A model generated the notes under the pieces. The model ran no database searches, was not told the origin of the DNA, and saw nothing but the letters and a program-made list of their open reading frames with translations. Source: JALNZF01 sp049793155 (GTDB lineage Bacteria; Nitrospirota; UBA9217). From it: 12,525 nucleotides of DNA. The stretch covers positions 1 through 12,525 of the forward strand of contig JBARBN010000130.1 in the NCBI GenBank assembly GCA_049793155.1. Reading direction: 5' to 3'. Below, in pieces: positions 6,365 to 12,525 of the stretch (position 1 is the first letter of the stretch; each line of letters begins with the position of its first letter). The translations under genes were made by a program, and so were the position numbers.

Positions 6365-7848
6365 AAACCTGTCAAAGCCGAATTTACGGCGCTGAATTTT
6401 CCCAACAGGAGATCGCCGAGGCCGTCCGTGAGGGCCGGTTGCTTTCCATGGAGATGGAGTTCAATAAGAGCTGCAATTTCCGGTGCCTTTACTGCTATGC
6501 ATCGGACAACACCGTTCATCGGAACGAAATGAGCAAGCATGAGTTCCTTGACCTCATCAACCAGGCAAGGGAACTGGGCGCGAGAAAGATCATCGTCCTC
6601 GGAGGCGAACCCATGCTCTATCCTCCTATCATCGAGATGCTTCAGTACATCAGGGGTCTCGACATGGATGTCGAGCTCTTCACGAACGGGACGAACATCA
6701 CGAGCGAGATGGCGAAGACACTGTATGGTCTCGGCGTGCGCGTGGTCCTCAAGATGAACACGTTCGAGGAAAAGATCCAGGACATGCTTTCCGGAAGGAA
6801 AGGCGCGCATGCTCAGATCCATGAAGCCTTCAATAACCTGAAACTGGCCGGATATCCATCAGCTGACCGTTTCATGGGGATCAGCACGGTCATCTGTCAG
6901 CAGAACATCGATGAGCTCCCCAAGATGTGGGAGTGGCTGCGGGACCAGAATATTGCCCCCTATTTCGAGATGATCACTCCACAGGGCGGTGCTAAAGAAC
7001 ATAATATGCTTGAAGTCGATTCCCGGCAGGTCGAAGAGCTTTTTCACCGGATCTCACGGATCGACCGGAAGAAATACGGACACACCTGGGACCCAAAGCC
7101 TCCGCTCGTCGGCGGAGAGTGTCTGCGTCACCAGTTCTCCTGCGCGGTCAACTCCGAAGGCTTTGTGCAGCCGTGCGTCGGTGTTACGATCCCGCTCGGC
7201 AATGTGCGCAAACAGCGCCTCAGGGACATTCTGCAGGAGAGTGAGGTGGTCCAGGACCTCAAGAACTATACCGAGACCATCAAAGGGCCGTGCAGTGAAT
7301 GCGAACGGCTGAGCGAATGTTACGGCTGCCGGGGAGCGGCATACCAGATGACCGGCGATTACCTCGCCTCGGACCCCCTGTGCTGGAAGAACCTGGATAA
7401 GCGGGACGATATCATGTTCCTGCCGGTGGATGCCAGCCAACTCGTTCCGCACAAACAGCCCATGCTTCTCATCGACCGGCTTCTCGAAGTACAGGAGCGG
7501 GCCTCGCTGTCCGAAATGATCGTACGTTCGGACATGCTCTTCGTGGGGACGGACGGGAAGCTCGATGATGCCTCGTATCCTGAGATCATATCCCAGGCCA
7601 TCGCCGCACAGGAGGGCTTTCGACAGATCGGGAGCCGCAATCCTCAGCAGGAGGGATTTCTGCTCGGCATCAAGAACATCGAGATCATCGGCAGCGCACA
7701 CGTCGGCGACACCCTGCGCATATCTGTGTTCAAGGTCGCGAAATACGGGGACTTCGGCATTATCCGGGGAGAGGTCAGGAACGGCAAGGCCATTATCGCC
7801 AGTGGAGAAGTCAAGGTCTGGCAGGGCAGCGGCAAGGCAGCGGCATGA
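6361..7848 (+). CDS. Radical SAM-SPASM protein fused to a hotdog dehydratase-like domain
   Basis: A 495-residue fusion. The N-terminal radical SAM domain has the [4Fe-4S] motif Cys38-x3-Cys42-x2-Cys45 (CNFRCLYC) and the SAM-binding GGEP at 81-84. A SPASM domain follows, with Cys254-x12-Gly267-x4-Cys272 (plus Cys261), Cys311-x2-Cys314-x5-Cys320-x2-Cys323 and Cys341, enough for auxiliary Fe-S clusters. From about residue 353 a hotdog domain begins with LVPHKQPMLLIDRLLE (361-376), whose His364 and the later Glu408 in the EIISQAIAAQEG helix match the catalytic pair of FabZ/ApeP-like dehydratases. The reading frame runs through without a break and both parts keep their key residues. ATGA overlaps link it to the ligase and to the LolA-like gene. 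I infer that the hotdog part binds or dehydrates an ACP-bound acyl chain that the radical domain modifies. The radical reaction is unknown. SPASM proteins often act on peptides, but no precursor peptide is visible here. Confidence 0.9.
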   Translation: MKTCQSRIYGAEFSQQEIAEAVREGRLLSMEMEFNKSCNFRCLYCYASDNTVHRNEMSKHEFLDLINQARELGARKIIVLGGEPMLYPPIIEMLQYIRGLDMDVELFTNGTNITSEMAKTLYGLGVRVVLKMNTFEEKIQDMLSGRKGAHAQIHEAFNNLKLAGYPSADRFMGISTVICQQNIDELPKMWEWLRDQNIAPYFEMITPQGGAKEHNMLEVDSRQVEELFHRISRIDRKKYGHTWDPKPPLVGGECLRHQFSCAVNSEGFVQPCVGVTIPLGNVRKQRLRDILQESEVVQDLKNYTETIKGPCSECERLSECYGCRGAAYQMTGDYLASDPLCWKNLDKRDDIMFLPVDASQLVPHKQPMLLIDRLLEVQERASLSEMIVRSDMLFVGTDGKLDDASYPEIISQAIAAQEGFRQIGSRNPQQEGFLLGIKNIEIIGSAHVGDTLRISVFKVAKYGDFGIIRGEVRNGKAIIASGEVKVWQGSGKAAA

Positions 7849-8681
7849 TGACGAAGAATAGTCTGAAGAAAGCACTTCTCTTGCTGGTCCTGTGCATCCT
7901 TGCGCACTTTGGACAGGCTTTCGCGAATGACGCTAAAAATAATGACGCGCCGGAAACAACCGATCTGTCAGTATTGCTCAACAGCATCGGGAAGAAGGTC
8001 TCGAACTTCAAGACCCTCAAAACGGATTTCACCCAGGAAAAAGAGATGGCCATGTTCAAGGAGAAGCTCGTGCTCAAGGGCAGGATCTACCTCCAGAAGC
8101 CGAACAAGGTCGCGTGGCATGTCGATAAGCCCCTCCGGTATTCCATCCTGATCACCGATAAATTTATTCGTCAGTGGGACGAGGACACGGACCAGGTCCA
8201 GGAACTCTCGTTAACAAAGAACCCGATGTTTCAAAACGTGATCAAGCAGCTGACGGTCTGGTTCTCCGGCGAGTACGGCTCGCTCCTCGAGACCAATGAC
8301 GTCCGGCTGGTGAAACGCTACCCCCTCATGCTTGAGTTCTCGCCGCGCGCCAATAATGATGCCAGGAAGGTCCTGAAGAACATTACGATCACGTTCCGCG
8401 AAGATGAAACCTATTTACAGCAGATACGCATGCAGGAACTGGGCGGAGATGTCACGACGATCACATTCCTGAACACGATCCTGAATGCGCCTCTCGACAA
8501 CAGCGACTTTGAGGTTCACCCCGTTGGAAAACAAGGCTCTCGAAAGATCATGGATAGCAGCGGAATACGCCTGTCGCTCATGCATGTTGACCATCCCCAT
8601 GGAGACCTCGGATCCTCTGGCGAGGTAAACCTCCATCGTGATTCAGCGGTTTTCTCTAACGGGGTACAAGGGCATGTTTGA
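7845..8681 (+). CDS. LolA-like outer-membrane lipoprotein carrier
   Basis: A 278-residue periplasmic protein with a clear signal peptide: basic MTKNSLKK, hydrophobic core 10-22, and probable cleavage after AFA at 27. The mature part has the LolA-type half-barrel pattern, with TLKTDFTQEKEM (57-68), LKGRIYLQKPNKVAW (77-91) and repeated beta strands to about 225. Carriers of this subfamily occur in aryl polyene-type loci, where they are thought to ferry a hydrophobic product rather than lipoproteins. The start overlaps the radical SAM gene by 4 bases; an ATG at 7848 is an alternative. Residues 231-278 form a polar tail that does not look like LolA. It overlaps the exporter gene start and may be a non-conserved extension or the result of an old frameshift. 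Carrier fold likely; cargo unknown. Confidence 0.82.
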   Translation: MMTKNSLKKALLLLVLCILAHFGQAFANDAKNNDAPETTDLSVLLNSIGKKVSNFKTLKTDFTQEKEMAMFKEKLVLKGRIYLQKPNKVAWHVDKPLRYSILITDKFIRQWDEDTDQVQELSLTKNPMFQNVIKQLTVWFSGEYGSLLETNDVRLVKRYPLMLEFSPRANNDARKVLKNITITFREDETYLQQIRMQELGGDVTTITFLNTILNAPLDNSDFEVHPVGKQGSRKIMDSSGIRLSLMHVDHPHGDLGSSGEVNLHRDSAVFSNGVQGHV

Positions 8682-11064
8682 CAGGTATTTCTCCCTGCTG
8701 TACCAGCTCGCATTCAAGCATAAAAAATGGGTCCTCGCTGCAGTCCTTCTGATAACCGTTGCTGCCGGTGCAGGGTTGTTCCTCGTACGCTACGAAGGCA
8801 ATATCGACATCATGCTTCCGCCGGACAAGGAGGTCATGCGGAGCATGAACTTCCTGCGGGATTCGAGCCTGTCGGACAAGATCATCGTCTCCCTGCAGCT
8901 GACCGATCCCGCAAAAAACAAAAAAGACCTCTTCCTCGCTGTTGACCAGCTCGCAGCAACACTTACACCGCCTTACTTCACCAAGGTCATTTCCGGGTTC
9001 TCGGTCGTGGATGTCATGGAGGAGTTCTCGCTCCTTCGCTATGCCCCCCAGATCCTGGGAGATCAGGACCTTGCTGCCATCTACGGCCAGATCAACAAAA
9101 CAACGGTTGACAAGAAGATGGGGGCGATCTACCGGCAGTCGCTCAGACCCGAAAGCATCTTTATGACATCGTTGTCACGCACAGATCCGCTCGGGATCAA
9201 AGTGCTCCTGCTGGATAAGCTGCGGGCGCTCCCCGCATCCATGGGGTATGACGTCACGATCGAGGAGGGGCACTTCATCAGCCGCGACGGGCGTCATGCC
9301 ATGCTGATCATCCAGACCGCGGTCCCGATGATGGACAGCCAGGGGAGCAAGGAACTTGTCACCGCCCTGCAGGAGCGGCTCAAACAGCTGCCTGCATTCG
9401 TTTCCGCGGACATTATTTGCGGCCACCTCCACACGGTCAGCAATGAGCGCGTGATCAAACGCGATATCATGGTTGCATCGGCGGTGGCATCCATTGCCTT
9501 CCTCATTCTTTTTACGGTCATTTTTCGCGATCTTCGGGCGCTCTTCGTCTTCATCATTCCCCTGATCGCGGTCGTCTGGGCGATCATCGTAACCACCGCG
9601 GTGGAAGGCAGACTATCTTATCTCGTTATCGGATTCGGGTCTGCGATCGCGGGCATTTCGATCGACTATGGTCTCCTTGTGTATATTGCGATGAAGCGGG
9701 GCGCTGATGCGTCGCAGACCGCGAAGCTCGCGCGGCTGGTCATCATTGACGCAGTCACGACCATGTTCAGTTTTTTAGTCCTCTATTTTTCCATGATCCG
9801 CGGGTACCACCAGCTCGCGTTGTTCTCGGCGCTCGTTGTGGTCATCTGCCTTGTTTTCTCTCTCTTTGTATTGCCGCTCATGCTGTCATGGAAGCATTAC
9901 ACCCTGGTCTCTGACCCGACCATCGGCGACCGGTTGCGGAAAGTCAACTGGCCGGCTCCATTGGCCGTCGGCGTTTGGGTGGTCCTGACGATAGCGGCGC
10001 TGGTCCTTTCCTTTTCAGTGAAGTTCGAAAGCGATGTGAAAAAACTTGACGGCAGCGCTCCCGAAGTTCTCCAGGCGGAACAACGCTTCCACGAGGTATG
10101 GGGCGGCAAGACAAACCAGGCGATCTTTGTCGTGACCGGATCGAGCTATGAGGATGCCATGGAGCGGAACGACCTCATCTTCCGCGAAGCGGCAAAAGCC
10201 ATCGGGCCGCAGAACCTTTCGAGCATCGCCCTGTTCTGGTCCTCAAAAAAAGTGAGAGAAGAAAATATCGACCACTGGGACCGGTTCTGGCGGGAGGGGC
10301 GTGAGACGAAGCTTAAGAAGCTGATCCAGGCAACATCATCTTCGTATGGTTTTTCGGAAAAGGCTTTTTCCCCGTTCTTTGACGGGCTGTACACTCACCA
10401 GACCGAAACAACGAATCCGGAAGGCCTTATTGCTAGACTTCAGGAACGCTTTGTTGCGCATAAGGACGGGGAATACCGGATCATGTCCTTCTTTCCCGAC
10501 GATCAGCAATACGTCGATACGCTCACACGGATATCCAATAAGCACCCGGGAACGTTCATTGTGTCGGGCAGGGTGTTGTCCGCATCAATATCTGCGTTCA
10601 CGTCAAAGGAAATCAAGCTTCTGGCCCCGCTGGCAATCATGTTCAACGTAGTCCTTGCTTGGATGTTCTTCCGCAACTGGAAAGAGACCTTTATCGCCAT
10701 GGTGCCGGTCATTACCGGGGTAATCTGGCTCGTGGGCATCATGTCGCTCTTTAAGATCCCGCTCAATGTAGTCAATATCGTTGCCGCTATCGTTACGACC
10801 GGCGTTATCGTGGACTATGGCCTCGGGATCACCTACGAATACCGGTACAACCTGCGCATCGGCACGGTCATTGCCGTGACCTTGTCTGCCGGAGCGAACG
10901 TGATCGGCTCCGGGGCACTGCTGTTCGCCAAGCATCCGGCGCTTTATTCCACCGGCGTTGCAATGGTCATCTGCATGGTCTCGGGATACCTGTCTGCGGT
11001 GATCGTGATCCCGTCCCTGTGCAGCATCCTAGGGACGCCGAAGAGGGAAGGGCTTCAACCATGA
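8674..11064 (+). CDS. MMPL/RND-family exporter
   Basis: A 796-residue inner-membrane transporter with the two-fold RND layout: one N-terminal membrane helix (about 18-38), a large periplasmic loop, a block of membrane helices (about 266-406), a further helix starting the second half (about 430-450), a second periplasmic loop, and a final helix block (about 648-785). Each half has the Asp-Tyr pair typical of MMPL proton relay helices: Asp331-Tyr332 in GISIDYG and Asp714-Tyr715 in GVIVDYG. The protein should use the proton gradient to expel a lipid-like product. I prefer the ATG at 8674 (MFDRYFSLLYQ), which overlaps the LolA-like stop by 8 bases. A GTG at 8638 would add 12 residues. It ends in an ATGA overlap with the lipoprotein gene. 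Family confident; substrate inferred to be the product of this locus. Confidence 0.9.
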   Translation: MFDRYFSLLYQLAFKHKKWVLAAVLLITVAAGAGLFLVRYEGNIDIMLPPDKEVMRSMNFLRDSSLSDKIIVSLQLTDPAKNKKDLFLAVDQLAATLTPPYFTKVISGFSVVDVMEEFSLLRYAPQILGDQDLAAIYGQINKTTVDKKMGAIYRQSLRPESIFMTSLSRTDPLGIKVLLLDKLRALPASMGYDVTIEEGHFISRDGRHAMLIIQTAVPMMDSQGSKELVTALQERLKQLPAFVSADIICGHLHTVSNERVIKRDIMVASAVASIAFLILFTVIFRDLRALFVFIIPLIAVVWAIIVTTAVEGRLSYLVIGFGSAIAGISIDYGLLVYIAMKRGADASQTAKLARLVIIDAVTTMFSFLVLYFSMIRGYHQLALFSALVVVICLVFSLFVLPLMLSWKHYTLVSDPTIGDRLRKVNWPAPLAVGVWVVLTIAALVLSFSVKFESDVKKLDGSAPEVLQAEQRFHEVWGGKTNQAIFVVTGSSYEDAMERNDLIFREAAKAIGPQNLSSIALFWSSKKVREENIDHWDRFWREGRETKLKKLIQATSSSYGFSEKAFSPFFDGLYTHQTETTNPEGLIARLQERFVAHKDGEYRIMSFFPDDQQYVDTLTRISNKHPGTFIVSGRVLSASISAFTSKEIKLLAPLAIMFNVVLAWMFFRNWKETFIAMVPVITGVIWLVGIMSLFKIPLNVVNIVAAIVTTGVIVDYGLGITYEYRYNLRIGTVIAVTLSAGANVIGSGALLFAKHPALYSTGVAMVICMVSGYLSAVIVIPSLCSILGTPKREGLQP

Positions 11065-11738
11065 AAAGATGGGTCATTTTGACGGCCCTGCTTCAGGTGC
11101 TGGTAGCGGCATGTGTTCGGGTCCCGTTTCAGGAAACAAAGCTGGTCTCACTTGAAGCCGAAGACCCTCGGAACATGGTAGAGCGTTTTAAAACAAGTCT
11201 CCCTGCAAGTTTTCAATTGCTAACGACCGTTGTTTTTGAGTATAATTCACGCAAATTTTCCGGCATCGGCACCGTGGAGATAAACAGTTCGGACGGCGTT
11301 TTCAAGGTTGCCGCTATGAATCCCATGGGCGTTAAACTGTTCGAGCTTTCGGGCGATCAACAGAGCGTCATAAACCGTTATTCAATAGCAGATTTTTCCC
11401 GGTACGGAGATATTGCGACCGCAGTGGGCAACGACATCAGACGCATCTATTTTGATCTTGTCCCCGGACCCGAAGCGAGTGTATGGAAGAGAAAATATAA
11501 ACTGATCTTTCGACAATCTTCCGGTCCTGGTCATCTGGAGTATATCTTCGCCGGGACGAACGGAGACCTGATCGAGAAGAATTATTATGATGAAGGCGGG
11601 ATCGTCTGGAGAGCATCGTATTATGAATACCGCGATCAGGACGGAAATCGCTGGCCGCAGGGTATTGTCTTTATTCACTACCAATACGGGTACCGGTTGA
11701 CCATTAGGCAAAAGGAGTTGCTGGTTGAGCATAATTAA
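11061..11738 (+). CDS. Outer-membrane lipoprotein, LolB/DUF3261-like
   Basis: A 225-residue predicted lipoprotein. The signal peptide MKRWVILTALLQVLVAAC has a lipobox ending at Cys18, the lipidation site. Val19 follows, not Asp, so sorting to the outer membrane is expected. The mature part is rich in beta strands, with a central region (around 72-105, including MNPMGVKLFELSG) resembling LolB and DUF3261 proteins found in aryl polyene-type loci. I chose the ATG at 11061 because it opens the signal peptide, has a GAGGGAAGGG stretch upstream and makes an ATGA overlap with the exporter. A longer frame from 11019 has no signal. Together with the LolA-like carrier it would form the receiving end of a route across the periplasm. 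Lipoprotein status is strong; family assignment moderate. Confidence 0.75.
   Translation: MKRWVILTALLQVLVAACVRVPFQETKLVSLEAEDPRNMVERFKTSLPASFQLLTTVVFEYNSRKFSGIGTVEINSSDGVFKVAAMNPMGVKLFELSGDQQSVINRYSIADFSRYGDIATAVGNDIRRIYFDLVPGPEASVWKRKYKLIFRQSSGPGHLEYIFAGTNGDLIEKNYYDEGGIVWRASYYEYRDQDGNRWPQGIVFIHYQYGYRLTIRQKELLVEHN
11713..11717 (+). promoter_or_regulatory. Ribosome binding site deciding a TTG start
   Basis: AGGAG ends seven bases before the TTG at 11725. It lies inside the end of the lipoprotein gene and supports the TTG, since no ATG or GTG suits the conserved dehydratase start. Confidence 0.6.
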
Positions 11739-12114
11739 ATCAGAGATCGAACGCTGCATGACCGGTCTGGAAAAGGAAGGCAAGAAGGTGAAATCCCGTT
11801 TTGCGTTCCCGCCCGGGTTCATTGGATTTCAAGGGCACTTTCCCCAGAAGAAGGTTCTGCCGGGCGTGTGTCAGATCCAGTGCGCTCTTTCCCTGCTCGA
11901 ACAGGGGAGTGGAAAGGCAGTGGTCCTGAAAGAGGTCGTATTGGCCAAGTATTATTCACCCGTGTTCCCTGACGAAGAAGTGACCTGTGTCATAAACGAG
12001 ATGGGAGACATGTGCGGTGAGGTCGTTGTGAAGGCGGTCATCTCACGGGCGACCGACAAGATCTCGGAAATGAAACTGCGCGTTTCCTATGAAAACCGGA
12101 AAGACCCGAGGTAG
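11725..12114 (+). CDS. Hotdog-fold 3-hydroxyacyl-ACP dehydratase, ApeI/FabZ-like
   Basis: A 129-residue single hotdog domain. The signature FQGHFPQKKVLPGVCQIQ (35-52) holds His38 and the PGV turn (46-48) of FabZ/ApeI-type dehydratases, which remove water from 3-hydroxyacyl-ACP to give a trans-2-enoyl chain. The helix position that in FabZ carries the acidic catalytic residue (PGV-x-x-x-E) appears to hold Gln50 or Gln52 here, so either another residue assists or the activity differs. ApeI-like proteins diverge from FabZ in this helix as well. The TTG start overlaps the lipoprotein gene by 14 bases, and the thioesterase starts one base after its stop. This is the second hotdog domain of the dehydratase type in the locus, matching the usual pair of dehydratases in aryl polyene pathways. 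Confidence 0.83.
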   Translation: MSIIKSEIERCMTGLEKEGKKVKSRFAFPPGFIGFQGHFPQKKVLPGVCQIQCALSLLEQGSGKAVVLKEVVLAKYYSPVFPDEEVTCVINEMGDMCGEVVVKAVISRATDKISEMKLRVSYENRKDPR

Positions 12115-12115
12115 C

Positions 12116-12525
12116 ATGAGGTCAAGGAACAAGACAACCTATTTTGAGCGCACCCCGGGAGCACCCGAGCCGATCGTCGTCGAGGTCAAGCGGCGGGTCC
12201 GGTTCAATGAGGCCGACCCCATGGCGATCGCGTGGCATGGGAGGTATTCTCTCTATTTCGAGGAGGCGTCCGAGGAACTCGGCAGAAAGTGCGGTCTGTC
12301 GTATGCAGACTATTTTGAAGCCGGGCTCCGCGCGCCTGTTGTAGAATTTCACATCGATTACCACAGACCGCTGTTCCTGGACGAGGAATTTACGATCAGG
12401 GCATCACTGATCTGGCATGAAGGGTCGCGGTTGAACATCGAATATCTCCTGATCAAACAGGACAAGAGCATTGCATCGAGCGCTTACATGGTACATCTGT
12501 TCACCGATCATCAGACCGGAGAGCC
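12116..12525 (+). CDS. Acyl-CoA/ACP thioesterase, 4HBT (YbgC/FadM) family, partial at right edge
   Basis: The frame is open from the ATG at 12116 to the window end with no stop, giving 136 complete codons. GAGG (12108-12111) lies four bases upstream, and the gene begins one base after the dehydratase stop. The protein has the 4HBT hotdog signature RVRFNEADPMAIAWHGRYS (27-45), with Asp34 as the expected catalytic residue and a following long helix (YFEEASEEL). The family hydrolyses acyl-CoA or acyl-ACP thioesters. In the locus it could release the finished chain or remove stalled intermediates, the role proposed for the aryl polyene thioesterase. Full members are about 130-150 residues, so only a short C-terminal part should be missing. 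Confidence 0.88.
   Translation, partial: MRSRNKTTYFERTPGAPEPIVVEVKRRVRFNEADPMAIAWHGRYSLYFEEASEELGRKCGLSYADYFEAGLRAPVVEFHIDYHRPLFLDEEFTIRASLIWHEGSRLNIEYLLIKQDKSIASSAYMVHLFTDHQTGE

Noticed and set aside
6361..7410. RiPP maturase with a precursor peptide nearby
   Set aside because: SPASM domains often mark peptide maturases, but no small precursor-like gene was seen in the gaps, and the fusion partner and neighbours point to acyl-chain chemistry.
7054..7875. Long minus-strand frame (273 codons) opposite the radical SAM fusion
   Set aside because: It lies fully antisense to a gene with intact motifs, has no recognisable domain, and its composition fits a shadow of GC-biased codons.

Overview
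The window comes from a Gram-negative bacterium: it encodes a LolA-type periplasmic carrier, a lipoprotein with a lipobox and an RND/MMPL-type exporter. Base composition is moderately GC-rich. Two palindromic intergenic elements have the GTCA...TGAC termini often seen in genomes of Nitrospirota and Desulfobacterota-like lineages. The taxon is an inference and stays open.

The whole window is one biosynthetic locus on the + strand, built from type II fatty-acid-synthase-like parts. From left to right: a possible tail of an upstream gene (2-70) overlapped by a good sigma70-type promoter (45-73); a FabG-type ketoreductase (238-972); a 216-base gap with nested inverted repeats; then an almost gapless run of genes. 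That run is a CrtI/CrtISO/retinol-saturase-like FAD oxidoreductase, a FabF-like ketosynthase, an acyl carrier protein, a PlsC-like acyltransferase, a PaaK-like adenylate-forming ligase, a radical SAM-SPASM protein fused to a hotdog dehydratase-like domain, a LolA-like carrier, an MMPL exporter, a LolB/DUF3261-like lipoprotein, a second hotdog dehydratase (ApeI/FabZ-like), and a 4HBT thioesterase cut by the right edge. Four-base ATGA overlaps, other short overlaps and 1-2 base gaps tie most of these genes together translationally.

The likely logic is as follows. The ligase loads a starter acid onto the ACP. The ketosynthase, ketoreductase and two hotdog enzymes extend it into an unsaturated (polyene-like) chain. 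The FAD enzyme and the radical SAM domain modify the chain. The acyltransferase and thioesterase place or release it. The LolA/MMPL/lipoprotein set moves the product to the outer membrane. The layout resembles aryl polyene, xanthomonadin and flexirubin loci. The FAD desaturase-like enzyme together with a radical SAM enzyme is also reminiscent of gene sets proposed for ladderane lipids.

The most unusual item is the single-chain radical SAM-SPASM-hotdog fusion (6361-7848). It suggests radical chemistry on an ACP-bound acyl chain. The chemical product cannot be read from the sequence.
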